Notes: generated by a model from the letters alone, not told the origin. Numbered from the stretch's first letter, positions 1 through 7,694 are shown. The stretch is DNA of 26,482 nucleotides from an uncultured Lachnospiraceae bacterium (GCA_947175845.1 CAMWOK010000005.1:1-26482); one strand, 5' to 3'. Numbers and translations: made by a program.

Positions 1-128
1 GGTGAAATATAAAATTTCACCATCCTGATTGATACGCCTGCTAAAGCAGGCAGATAGGAGTTAAGGTGAAATATAAAATTTCACCATCCTGATTGATACG
101 CCTGCTAAAGCAGGCAGATGGGAGTTAA
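1..128. repeat. 64-bp tandem direct repeat, two copies, upstream of the BlaI-like gene
   Basis: Positions 1-64 and 65-128 are identical except for one base (A at 56, G at 120). Each unit carries two perfect inverted repeats: GGTGAAAT / ATTTCACC around a 5-base spacer, and GCCTGC / GCAGGC around TAAA (36-51 and 100-115). Each unit ends in a GGAG ribosome-binding-like stretch, so the duplicated segment is effectively the 5' control region of the gene starting at 130. The first copy begins exactly at the window edge, so more copies may lie upstream. Confidence 0.93.
65..85. promoter_or_regulatory. Candidate operator dyad GGTGAAAT-N5-ATTTCACC (second copy at 1-21)
   Basis: This is a perfect 8-bp-arm dyad with an AT-rich centre, 45 bp upstream of the start of a BlaI/MecI/CopY-family repressor, and an identical dyad lies one 64-bp period upstream. 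Dimeric winged-helix repressors of this family usually bind such dyads in their own promoter. The sequence does not match the usual TACA/TGTA core of BlaI or CopY boxes, so assigning it to this repressor is inference. A TATAAA stretch inside the dyad (72-77) could be a -10 element, but I see no convincing -35 at the right distance. Confidence 0.5.
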
Positions 129-129
129 T

Positions 130-564
130 ATGAGTAGACCAAAAGTGTTTGAGAGTGAGTACCGTTTCTGTCTGATTTTGTGGGAGCATGAGCCAGTCGG
201 CAGCGGGGAGCTGGTGCGGCTGTGCGGGGAGCAGCTTGGCTGGAAGCCGACGACTGTTTACACCGTCATCAAGCGTCTGTCTGCGCGCGGAATCCTGAAA
301 AATGAAAATTCTGTCGTGACCTCGCTGGTGTCCAGGGATGACATTCAGGCGGCGGAGATCGACGAGCTGGTGGAAAAGAAGTTTGATGGATCGCTCCCGG
401 CGTTTGTGGCGGCTTTCACAAAACATCGAAAACTGTCAGAGAAGGAGATTGACGCGGTGCAGCAGATGATCGACCGCTACAGAGTTCTCAATCGGGATGA
501 CAATACAGGCGATGAGAAGGATAAAAAGGAAAAGCATATGGATTCGGAAGGAGGGCACAGATGA
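130..564 (+). CDS. BlaI/MecI/CopY-family transcriptional repressor
   Basis: The 144-residue product has the layout of the BlaI/MecI/CopY family (penicillinase repressor family): an N-terminal winged helix of about 75 residues, with the recognition segment around GWKPTTVYTVIKRLSARG and a wing ending in a short beta hairpin, then a C-terminal helical dimerisation region. Family members repress their own operon until a partner M56 membrane protease triggers their cleavage. ATG 130 is chosen over an in-frame ATG at 118 because GGGAG (120-124) is well spaced for 130 and 118 lies within the repeat. The stop codon overlaps the M56 gene (ATGA, 561-564), so the pair is probably translationally coupled. 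The signal is unknown and no beta-lactamase gene is present in the window. Confidence 0.88.
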   Translation: MSRPKVFESEYRFCLILWEHEPVGSGELVRLCGEQLGWKPTTVYTVIKRLSARGILKNENSVVTSLVSRDDIQAAEIDELVEKKFDGSLPAFVAAFTKHRKLSEKEIDAVQQMIDRYRVLNRDDNTGDEKDKKEKHMDSEGGHR

Positions 565-2078
565 CAGGTATTTTTCTGAAGGTTGTCAACATGGGGATCG
601 CCGCAGGCTGGCTTGTGCTTGCAGTGATAACACTGCGTCTTGTGTTTCGCAGGGCGCCTAAATGGATGATGCCTGTGCTGTGGGGAATCGCTGCGCTGCG
701 CATGGTGCTCCCCGTCTCCATTCAGAGTGTTTTCAGCCTGATACCCAGCGCGGAGACAATCAATCCGCAGATAGTGTACATGCAGGAACCTTTGATACAC
801 AGCGGTATCGACTCGCTGAATGCAGCGGTGAACCCGGTGATTGTGGAGGCGTTTGCGCCGGATCCGGCAGCGAGCGTAAATCCTATGCAGATTGTTGTCG
901 CCGTGGCGGCGGCCTGCTGGATAGTTGGGGCTGTGCTTATGCTGGGCTACATGACAGTCAGCTATCTGCGCCTGAAGAGCCGCGTCAGGACCGCGGTACG
1001 GTGTGCGGACAATATTTTTCAGAGTGAATATGTCCCGTCGCCTTTTGTGCTGGGGATTGTGCATCCGCGCATTTATCTGCCGTTTGGGATGGAGGGGGCT
1101 GAGCGGGCATATGTCATTGCGCACGAACAGGCGCATCTCAAACGCCGCGATCACTGGTGGAAACCGATTGGCTATCTGCTGCTGTCTCTGCACTGGTACA
1201 ATCCCGCGGTCTGGGCGGCGTACGCTTTGTTCTGCAGGGATTTGGAACTTGCCTGCGACGAGCGGGTTGTGCGCGATCTGAGTGCCGGACAGCGCGCGGA
1301 CTACTCACAGGCGCTGCTTGCATGCAGCGTGTGCCGCCGCCTGCCCGCCTGCCCGCTGGCGTTTGGCGAGACGGGGGTGGCGGAGCGCGTGCGCAATGTG
1401 CTCCAGTATAAAAAGCCTGCATTGTGGCTCATTGCGGCGGCCGTGGTCTCGTGTGCCGTCGTGGCAGTCTGTTTTCTGACCAATCCAAAAGAGCCTGCGG
1501 CAGATGACAGCCGGCAGCATTTACCACCCATGCTCACAGTCAATGAAGTCCGCTATGCCGCTCCGAATATGCCGGCGGCGCAGCTGCCGTACGGTTATAC
1601 CTGTGCGGGGACGCTGGACAGTGCGCAGGCGGCCGATACGGGAACTGAGGGGTGCGCGTACTACACCAGCCCCTATAATCCAGACTGTATCTATGTATAT
1701 CAGGAGAGCGGAACACCGATTGATCCCCACACCCTCGACACCACGCGGCGGCAGTGGGCGTACCAGCAGTGGATTCGGGAGGGATCAGGCGATGGGGAGA
1801 ATCGGCTGACACTGGAGGAGGTGCAGCGCCTTGCCGCGTTTGGCGAGGCGCTGACCTGGGAGGATTTTGAGCGGTATCCGTATGTGGAGACCGGCTCCGG
1901 GCTGTATATACAGGTCTATGAGATTGACGAGCTGTTCTCTGTCTGGATTGGCGGAGTAAGACTGACGGACACACCCCTGTATATTTACCTGTGCGCCGGC
2001 AGGGATCCGCAAGAGCAGGTAGAGATCCGGACGCAGGATGTGTCTGCGTTCCTTGACGCGCATCTGCGCGCGGGATAG
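561..2078 (+). CDS. M56-family (BlaR1/MecR1-type) membrane metallopeptidase
   Basis: The 505-residue product is the expected sensor/protease partner of the BlaI-like repressor. Visible features are hydrophobic segments near residues 5-27, 35-57 and 110-135, a zinc site HEQAH (H188, E189, H192) with the third ligand in ACDERV (E234), and a fourth membrane segment at about 289-311. Known members sit in the membrane with a cytoplasmic gluzincin domain that cleaves the repressor. The roughly 195-residue C-terminal part after the last membrane segment should be extracellular, but it has no penicillin-binding motifs (no SxxK/KTG pattern seen) and I do not recognise it. It is therefore more likely a sensor of another cell-envelope signal than a classic beta-lactam receptor. 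Confidence 0.88.
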   Translation: MTGIFLKVVNMGIAAGWLVLAVITLRLVFRRAPKWMMPVLWGIAALRMVLPVSIQSVFSLIPSAETINPQIVYMQEPLIHSGIDSLNAAVNPVIVEAFAPDPAASVNPMQIVVAVAAACWIVGAVLMLGYMTVSYLRLKSRVRTAVRCADNIFQSEYVPSPFVLGIVHPRIYLPFGMEGAERAYVIAHEQAHLKRRDHWWKPIGYLLLSLHWYNPAVWAAYALFCRDLELACDERVVRDLSAGQRADYSQALLACSVCRRLPACPLAFGETGVAERVRNVLQYKKPALWLIAAAVVSCAVVAVCFLTNPKEPAADDSRQHLPPMLTVNEVRYAAPNMPAAQLPYGYTCAGTLDSAQAADTGTEGCAYYTSPYNPDCIYVYQESGTPIDPHTLDTTRRQWAYQQWIREGSGDGENRLTLEEVQRLAAFGEALTWEDFERYPYVETGSGLYIQVYEIDELFSVWIGGVRLTDTPLYIYLCAGRDPQEQVEIRTQDVSAFLDAHLRAG

Positions 2079-2082
2079 AACA

Positions 2083-2292
2083 GTGCGCAGACAGGAGAAG
2101 GCATATATCTTTGCGTTCAAGGTGCGCGACGAGAGCGGCGACGAGACGACGCCCGAGGACACCGTTGCAGACGCGCTCGCGCAGATAGAGGAAAAGCGCT
2201 GTGAGACGGCGCTGATCGCAAACGGCTTTGCGCCGGAGAATATCGGAAAATACGGATTTGGATTTCAGGGGCAGAAGTGCCTGATCGGGTGA
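2083..2292 (+). pseudogene. Short orphan coding fragment after the M56 gene
   Basis: A reading frame different from that of the M56 gene stays open to a stop at 2292 and encodes about 69 residues of protein-like composition, including QEKAYIFAFKVRDESGDE and a C-terminal GKYGFGFQGQK segment. There is no ATG. A GTG at 2083 is the only plausible start and has no good ribosome binding site. It looks like the C-terminal remnant of a gene, or a detached tail of the M56 protein after a frameshift, but a very small translated gene cannot be excluded. I do not recognise the family. Confidence 0.35.
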
Positions 2293-2300
2293 AAAAAGTA

Positions 2301-2329
2301 TTGTCAACATCAGGGGATGCGTGTATAAT
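2301..2329 (+). promoter_or_regulatory. Sigma-A promoter of the TetR-family gene
   Basis: A -35 box TTGTCA (2301-2306) and a perfect -10 box TATAAT (2324-2329) are separated by 17 bases, directly upstream of the TetR-family reading frame. This is the clearest vegetative promoter on the + strand of the window. No GTAAAT-type half site like those upstream of the surface-protein gene is seen here, so the regulator may not control itself through that motif. Confidence 0.78.
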
Positions 2330-2365
2330 CTACAGTAAGAGACTGTTCAAAACTTTGCGGGGAGC

Positions 2366-3001
2366 GTGATTGTTCTGGATGACACCAAGACGAAAATCAT
2401 TTTTGCGGCCATGAAAGCCGTGCGGCAGTACGGTCTCGAGGGCGTTCGCATACAGAACATCAGCAGTCAGGCAGGAATTTCGCCCGGGGCGCTGTACCGT
2501 CATTTTGACAGCAAGGATCAACTGATGGAGGCGTGTTTTACATATGTGGACAGGCAGGCTGCGGCCATTTTTGACCATTTGAAATTTAATCCGCTGACCA
2601 TGGTTACCGACCCGATGGGTGCGGTGAAGAGTCTGTGGAGGCCGTACTTTCGCTACTGGGTGGCACACCCCGACGAGACGGTCTTTTACCACCGCTATCG
2701 GGACAGTGCGTTCTTTCCGGCGTACGACAAGAACCGGGACACGGAGTATTTCAATTCGTTTGGCGATATGGTCCGCGTGTTCATGCGGGTGTTTCCCAGC
2801 CTGAAACGCATCAATCAGGATTTGCTGTGGCTCCATGTGCTCACATCCACTTTGATGTATGCCAAATATGTGGTGGAGGGCGTGCTGCCCGACAACCAGG
2901 AGACGGAGGACACGGTTTTTCAATTGCTGACTACGGGACTGAGCGGTTATCTCAAGCCGGAGAAAGTCCAGAAGGATAAAAACAAATCGCGCAAAAAATG
3001 A
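2366..3001 (+). CDS. TetR/AcrR-family transcriptional regulator
   Basis: The 211-residue product has an N-terminal TetR helix-turn-helix at about residues 10-55, with the characteristic run ISSQAGISPGALYRHF followed by SKDQLMEA. The rest is an all-helical ligand/dimerisation domain with no recognisable specificity. The start is uncertain: GTG 2366 gives the expected short N-terminal extension, but the GGGGAG sequence (2359-2364) is only one base from it, so translation may start slightly downstream at a weak codon. It has its own promoter and a terminator follows, so it is monocistronic. Two GTAAAT/ATTTAC palindromes lie between this gene and the surface-protein gene, so I infer that it controls the adhesin-sortase operon. 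Confidence 0.87.
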   Translation: MIVLDDTKTKIIFAAMKAVRQYGLEGVRIQNISSQAGISPGALYRHFDSKDQLMEACFTYVDRQAAAIFDHLKFNPLTMVTDPMGAVKSLWRPYFRYWVAHPDETVFYHRYRDSAFFPAYDKNRDTEYFNSFGDMVRVFMRVFPSLKRINQDLLWLHVLTSTLMYAKYVVEGVLPDNQETEDTVFQLLTTGLSGYLKPEKVQKDKNKSRKK

Positions 3002-3021
3002 AACGACAGAATCAAATGACT

Positions 3022-3046
3022 ACCGCTTGAGGGCGGTTTGTTTTTA
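3022..3046 (+). terminator. Rho-independent terminator after the TetR gene
   Basis: A short GC-rich stem ACCGC / GCGGT (3022-3026 with 3033-3037) around a 6-base loop is followed by TTGTTTTT. It lies 20 bases after the TetR stop codon and separates this gene from the downstream surface operon. Confidence 0.75.
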
Positions 3047-3053
3047 AACAGAA

Positions 3054-3075
3054 TGTAAATAAATGTTTATTTACA
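3054..3075. promoter_or_regulatory. Palindromic operator candidate A (GTAAAT...ATTTAC)
   Basis: Perfect 10-bp arms TGTAAATAAA and TTTATTTACA are separated by TG. The palindrome lies between the TetR terminator and the surface-protein gene. Size and symmetry fit a TetR-family operator, and the outer half sites GTAAAT/ATTTAC are shared with the second palindrome at 3124-3141. Confidence 0.6.
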
Positions 3076-3123
3076 ATATTGCAGAAAAGTGCGTCGCAGA
3101 GCGGCGTTTTATATTGCAAAATA

Positions 3124-3141
3124 AGTAAATGAATATTTACT
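3124..3141. promoter_or_regulatory. Palindromic operator candidate B (AGTAAAT-GAAT-ATTTACT)
   Basis: Perfect 7-bp arms AGTAAAT and ATTTACT flank a 4-base centre, 28 bp upstream of the surface-protein start. An 18-bp dyad of this form is typical for TetR-family repressors. A weak -35/-10 pair (TTGCAA at 3114-3119, TTTACT at 3136-3141, 16-base spacer) would overlap it, which would allow direct repression. That promoter call is tentative; TATATT at 3110-3115 is an alternative -10 without a good -35. Confidence 0.62.
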
Positions 3142-3169
3142 CACATCAATATAGCAGGAGGGAATTGAC

Positions 3170-6100
3170 ATGATAATTTTTCAGAGACAGGTTCACAGAA
3201 GCAAGGCTGGCATGAGGGTATTTCTTGCGGGAGTGTTGGTGCTGATGCTGCTGCGCCCTTTGATCAATGCCGGGGCGGCGGGCGAAAACAGGTTTTCCGA
3301 CATTGTGGAATTTCGGCAGATTGCGCTTTATCACAGCGACGGAGGAACGGCGGCAGGCGACCCGGTTGGGGCTCATGCCCTGATTGAGAAAGGCGCGGGG
3401 CTGGTTTTGCGCTATGAATATGAAATACAGGAGAAGGACATCCCCCAAATTAAGGCTGAGACGCCGTATTATCTGGAAGTTACGCCCCATCTGGTGCTGC
3501 CTGACCTGACGGCGGGATCGCCGCTGTATATTGAAACGGAGGATGGACCGGTGGAATTTGGCACAATTCATTCGGATGGAAGCAGGGCATGGGTCGTCTT
3601 TCGGGCAAATGCAGATGGAGACACGGTCCTGTCAGAGTATGGAGGGCTTGAAAACGCACATTTTTACCTGAACTGCCGCAGGGCGGACGCACCGCCCAAA
3701 GACGAGGCGCCCATAGACGGGAAAGACAATCTGTATGCCATGAAATTTGAGGATGGAGGGCAGCTTGAATTTGGCTACGCGGAGCTTGAACCGGTATCGG
3801 CGAAGGCGCAGATCAAAAAGGATGGCAGCCTTGCCCAAAAGACAATTACATGGACCATAGAATACACGCCGTGGCAGAATCCGTCCCCGGCCGATGGCGT
3901 CACGATGGACACGCTCTTTGAACTGCACGATACGATTGACGGTGCGCTGCACACATATGTGAAGGGCAGTGTCAGAGTGGACGGCACACCAGTTGCGGAC
4001 AGTGCGTCGCGGGATGACATTGCAGCGGACATGGAGCGGTATGTGATAGCGGAGTCCGCAGCGGACGGGGAAAGTACCATGCTCACATTCGGCGGGACAA
4101 AGTTGAAAGCGGGCTCTGCGACACAGGGGGATCCGGCAAAGCCTATGAAGATTACATATGAGACTACCATCCGGGACGAACTGCTCCTGCCGGGCGGCGC
4201 AGGCGGGCAGAAAATTACGAATGCGGCACAGCTGTTTGCCGGTACAGACACTACCTTTCATCCGGTGGGGATCAGCGCAAATCACACCATATCTGTCAAA
4301 CAGCCCGACTGGATAGAGAAAAAGGGAACGACGACGCGCGTGCCCGGAGGTGGTTCGTTCACCGAATGGGAAGTCACCTTTTATCCCAATGGGTTTACAT
4401 TTGGAGAGGACGATAAGCTGACGCTTCACGACCAGCTGCCCGGCGGCAGCGCGCTGGTTGACGGTTCTGTGCAGGTAGACGGGCAGGCGGTGACGGCAGT
4501 GTCTGACAATGCGAACGGTTTTACGATCTCGCCGATTGCGGCGGACCGGGAACTGGTCATCACCTATCGGACGAAAGTGGATGAGGACATGTATGACAGC
4601 GGGACGAGCCTGGGGGAGAATGTCGCATGGTGTTCTTTCCAATATGACGGGAAAGACTACACCACGCCCACGGTCACTGCGCCTGTTGGCAGCGGAGATG
4701 GCACAGGGACACCCAGCACAGCCACACTGCTCAAGACCAATTCCGGTTACAATGCCGCGGAGCGCACAATCGAGTGGACAGTGACCATCAATCCGCACAA
4801 GGCAAATCTGAAAGGAGGCATATTTAGCGACGATCTGGGTGCTGTCGGCGGAAACTGTGGGCGCGCAGGACATCCGGGCGGACTCGAGCTTGTCGGCGGG
4901 GCGGCGGGTGTCGCGGTCCTTTTGAATGGTGCAGAAACGGCAGATCGCAATGCTGTGCAGATCCGATATGACGGACAGGTGATTACCGCGGAGGTTGTGA
5001 ATATCGGGGCACAGACAGTCACGCTCAGGTACACAACGAAGGTTTGCGACCCCTGTATTTTTGCCGGCAACACAAAAGGAAAAAAGCTGACAAACACTAT
5101 CGTTACAGAAAATATGGTCATCGGAAACCAGGCGCCAGTCCGGCGCAGCGCAGACAGTACCGCGGATCTCAGTGTGACAGTGCTGACAAAGAAGACGCCG
5201 GTCTACGAGTATGATGCGGGCACGATGCGGTGGACCGTGGAGGTGGATGCGGCAGGACTGCCCATGGAAGACATTGTTCTGACCGACGTGCTTCCAAAGG
5301 GGCTGACATACAAGGAAAACTCCCTTGCCACAAACCCGGAGATCGCGGGTGCATCGGCAGTGTTCTCGGGGCAGGAACTGACAATCAAACTCGGGAGCGT
5401 GACGGGGCGGACGACCGTCACGTTTGACACCAGCGTCTCGCCGGAAGAGATCGGGTTTAACAGTGACGGTGCTGTCACGATCGCGAACACGATCGCGATG
5501 AACGGCAGGGCGGACGGCGTCGAATTTGCGGAGGTTTCGCATAAGGTTACGCATACCTTCACCAATCACGGGCTGGTCAAGAGCAGTGCTGTGAACAGTC
5601 AGGAAGAGCTCATAAAATATGAGGTGCTGATCAATCCGTTCGGTCTTGCGCTCCCGGAAAATCCGTCCCTTGTGGATACGCTGGATAAGCGCCTGCAGCT
5701 CGACGCGGACACGCTGTATTTCTATGAGGCAAAGTTGTCCGGCACGACCGACAGCACGGGGCAGAAACCGTCCTACACAAAGACGGGCAGCGGGACACTG
5801 CTCAAACTGTCCGGTTACGACCCGGAGACCAACAGTTTTACAGTACCGCTGCCTGTCAGCGCCGACAGCAGGGCAGCCTATGTGCTGTGCTACACAGCGG
5901 ATATCATAGAGCGCCAGACAGGTGGTTACGGCAACAGTGTCCGATTTGAGGGCGGTTCTGTGCTGCTGGGCGGAAGCAAGAACAACAGTGCGTCTGTCGG
6001 TGGCGGGGGCGGTGGAGGCGGTGGCGGCGTTGCCGCGCGCAAAGCCGCGATCTCCGTGCGGAAAACGGACAGTGAGAGCGGGCAGCCTCTGGCGGGAGTG

Positions 6101-6892
6101 ACTTTTACGTTGTACCAGTGGGACAGCGCAAACAACCAGCGCGGCCTGCCGTTTGCCCGCAAAGTGACAGACGCGGACGGAAAGCTGACCTTTCAGGTGA
6201 AACCAGGCGCGGTTTACGCGTTGGAGGAGACGGCGGGGATTTCCGGTTATGACAGTGTGCCCGGATGGGGGCAGCTTCCGGCCGGTGTGACGCAGATGGA
6301 CCATGCGCTCATCGTCACAGCCGGGGCGGCAAAGACTGAGCTTGTGCTGAACCTGACCAACCGCGCCAGCGTGCCGGAAAATCCCGGAGACGGCGGCACG
6401 GGAGACGGTGGTTTGGGAGATGGCGGTTCGGATGGCGCCGGTTCTGGAGGAGACGGCGGTTCGGATGGCGCTGGTTCTGGAGGAGACGGCGGTTCGGGTG
6501 CAACGAATGGATCAGAGGGAGGCGGATCAGGTGGCACAACTGCACCGGAAAATCCGGATGTGCCGGATCAGGGCGTCATTCCAGGTGTGCCCGACGCCAT
6601 GCCGCCATCCGACCACACGCAGCCCGCGGCGGGGGAGGATGCCTTGTACAGCCAGGAGCAACCGGGCATTGTGCCCAGTCCGGATGCGGGCGATCCGTCT
6701 GACGCCGTGCCGCAGTCGGAGCCGGTCATTCTGCGGGATGTGCCCTCGAGCAGTGCGGACAACGGTTCCGGCGCGCCAAAAACGGGGGATACGACCATAT
6801 GGCTGGCCGCGGTGGCAGTGCTGTCGGGAATTTTGCTGGCGATATTGACGCTGTATCATTTGTGGCTTGAGAGCGTGCGCAGAAGGAAGTAG
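3170..6892 (+). CDS. Large LPXTG-like wall-anchored adhesin with isopeptide-type repeats and a SpaA-like domain
   Basis: This 1240-residue secreted protein starts at ATG 3170 behind AGGAGGG. It has a signal peptide (residues 1 to about 35), an N-terminal domain to about 170, then about five related beta-sandwich repeats (roughly 205-350, 375-515, 520-660, 665-795 and 798-930). Each repeat has an early lysine, a W-T/E-V-type strand and an Asp in an L-x-D-x-L strand, as in Cna/fimbrial isopeptide domains. A run of 10 glycines precedes a SpaA-like prealbumin domain (about 957-1065; ISVRKTDSESGQPLAGVTF and an ALEETAG strand hold the likely Lys/Glu of an isopeptide bond). A Gly/Ser/Asp- then Pro-rich stalk leads to the sorting signal A-P-K-T-G (1202-1206), a hydrophobic stretch and the tail RRRK. 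It should be covalently anchored by the sortase encoded next. Its ligand is unknown. Confidence 0.88.
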   Translation: MIIFQRQVHRSKAGMRVFLAGVLVLMLLRPLINAGAAGENRFSDIVEFRQIALYHSDGGTAAGDPVGAHALIEKGAGLVLRYEYEIQEKDIPQIKAETPYYLEVTPHLVLPDLTAGSPLYIETEDGPVEFGTIHSDGSRAWVVFRANADGDTVLSEYGGLENAHFYLNCRRADAPPKDEAPIDGKDNLYAMKFEDGGQLEFGYAELEPVSAKAQIKKDGSLAQKTITWTIEYTPWQNPSPADGVTMDTLFELHDTIDGALHTYVKGSVRVDGTPVADSASRDDIAADMERYVIAESAADGESTMLTFGGTKLKAGSATQGDPAKPMKITYETTIRDELLLPGGAGGQKITNAAQLFAGTDTTFHPVGISANHTISVKQPDWIEKKGTTTRVPGGGSFTEWEVTFYPNGFTFGEDDKLTLHDQLPGGSALVDGSVQVDGQAVTAVSDNANGFTISPIAADRELVITYRTKVDEDMYDSGTSLGENVAWCSFQYDGKDYTTPTVTAPVGSGDGTGTPSTATLLKTNSGYNAAERTIEWTVTINPHKANLKGGIFSDDLGAVGGNCGRAGHPGGLELVGGAAGVAVLLNGAETADRNAVQIRYDGQVITAEVVNIGAQTVTLRYTTKVCDPCIFAGNTKGKKLTNTIVTENMVIGNQAPVRRSADSTADLSVTVLTKKTPVYEYDAGTMRWTVEVDAAGLPMEDIVLTDVLPKGLTYKENSLATNPEIAGASAVFSGQELTIKLGSVTGRTTVTFDTSVSPEEIGFNSDGAVTIANTIAMNGRADGVEFAEVSHKVTHTFTNHGLVKSSAVNSQEELIKYEVLINPFGLALPENPSLVDTLDKRLQLDADTLYFYEAKLSGTTDSTGQKPSYTKTGSGTLLKLSGYDPETNSFTVPLPVSADSRAAYVLCYTADIIERQTGGYGNSVRFEGGSVLLGGSKNNSASVGGGGGGGGGGVAARKAAISVRKTDSESGQPLAGVTFTLYQWDSANNQRGLPFARKVTDADGKLTFQVKPGAVYALEETAGISGYDSVPGWGQLPAGVTQMDHALIVTAGAAKTELVLNLTNRASVPENPGDGGTGDGGLGDGGSDGAGSGGDGGSDGAGSGGDGGSGATNGSEGGGSGGTTAPENPDVPDQGVIPGVPDAMPPSDHTQPAAGEDALYSQEQPGIVPSPDAGDPSDAVPQSEPVILRDVPSSSADNGSGAPKTGDTTIWLAAVAVLSGILLAILTLYHLWLESVRRRK
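6422..6487 (+). repeat. 33-bp in-frame tandem repeat (11-aa GGSDGAGSGGD unit) in the adhesin stalk
   Basis: Two nearly identical 33-bp units (6422-6454 and 6455-6487, one C/T difference) encode GGSDGAGSGGD, followed by the start of a third unit (GGSG). They lie in the flexible stalk between the SpaA-like domain and the sorting signal. Units of 33 bp keep the reading frame, so stalk length could vary between strains. Confidence 0.85.
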
Positions 6893-6910
6893 CAGGGGAG
6901 GCTTTATGAT

Positions 6911-7645
6911 ATGAAAGGAAGCGGGCCGTTTCGATTCTGGTATCGTATGGTAGTACTCATTTTTGCAGGATCATCGGTGGCGCTGTTTGTCCGCGCGGCA
7001 GAGCTGCGGCGCAGCGCGGCCTTTTATGAGCGGGCGGTCGGCGCGCAGGGGCGGGAACTTTGGGACAGAGAACGCAGAACAACATTGGCACCAAAGGAGG
7101 ATCGCGCTCTTGCACAGCAGGATTCGCAAGAGGGAATTGTGACATGGATACAGATCGCGGACACGCCTGTGAACTATCCGGTTATGCGCGGCGCGGACAA
7201 TCAATACTACCTCGACCATCTGCCGGACGGCACCAAAAATGCGCTTGGCAGTCTGTTTCTGGACTGCCGCTGCAGCGCGGACAGCCCGCACTGGATTATC
7301 TACGGGCATAACGGGATAGGCGGAAAGATGTTCGGATCGCTGAGACACTATGTGTCGCAGGACTACTTTGCAAAGCACCCGGTACTCACCGTTGCAGTGG
7401 CGGGGGAGTGGTATGCCTGCCCCATATTTTCCGTGCGGACAGTGGAGGCGGACAGCGATGCGTACACGCTGGATTTTGCGGACGAGGATGCCCTTCGGGA
7501 CTACGTGGAGCAGGCTGCAGAACAGTCTCTGTATCCGATAAGCGTCAGTTCAGAGCGCGCAGAGCGCGTGCTGACACTGTCCACCTGCACGGGATGGGGC
7601 AGCCAGCGGCTGATGATACAGGCGGTTTTTCCTGTTGACTTTTAA
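6911..7645 (+). CDS. srtB: Class B sortase
   Basis: The 244-residue cysteine transpeptidase has an N-terminal membrane anchor (about residues 10-30) and a class B sortase core. Visible landmarks are the TWIQIADTPVNYPVM strand with the following YYLDH, the catalytic His in IYGHNG (H133), the catalytic Cys in TLSTC (C226) and the Arg in SQRLMIQ (R233). The length matches SrtB enzymes. ATG 6911 is preceded by AGGGGAGG with 9-base spacing, 18 bases after the adhesin stop, so the two genes form an operon. Known class B sortases of clostridia accept S/P-P-x-T-G signals, which fits the A-P-K-T-G motif of the neighbour. The adhesin is therefore the probable substrate, and a role in polymerising it cannot be excluded. 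Confidence 0.9.
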   Translation: MKGSGPFRFWYRMVVLIFAGSSVALFVRAAELRRSAAFYERAVGAQGRELWDRERRTTLAPKEDRALAQQDSQEGIVTWIQIADTPVNYPVMRGADNQYYLDHLPDGTKNALGSLFLDCRCSADSPHWIIYGHNGIGGKMFGSLRHYVSQDYFAKHPVLTVAVAGEWYACPIFSVRTVEADSDAYTLDFADEDALRDYVEQAAEQSLYPISVSSERAERVLTLSTCTGWGSQRLMIQAVFPVDF

Positions 7646-7694
7646 ATCCTACAAGTGTAATATGTAGAGGAGTGGCTCGAATATTACACTTGTA
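7635..7694 (+). promoter_or_regulatory. Putative promoter with two TACA-N2-TGTA boxes upstream of the lipoprotein gene
   Basis: TTGACT (7635-7640) and TAATAT (7658-7663) are 17 bases apart and could form a promoter for the lipoprotein gene at 7723. TACAAGTGTA (7650-7659) sits between and over these elements, and its mirror copy TACACTTGTA (7685-7694) lies 35 bp downstream. TACA-N2-TGTA is the known core of CopY boxes and resembles BlaI/MecI operators, so the BlaI-like repressor at 130-564 or a paralogue is a candidate binder. Promoter function is inferred. Confidence 0.45.

Noticed and set aside
1..128. CRISPR array or insertion-sequence end
   Set aside because: Only two units are present with no spacers between them and no transposase nearby; the units carry the gene's own leader and ribosome binding site, so a simple tandem duplication explains them better.
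3632..6304. An 890-codon open frame on the minus strand
   Set aside because: It lies antisense to the adhesin gene, whose domains, signal peptide and sorting signal are clear. Its translation is rich in Arg, His and Cys with no recognisable domain, as expected of a GC-driven shadow frame.
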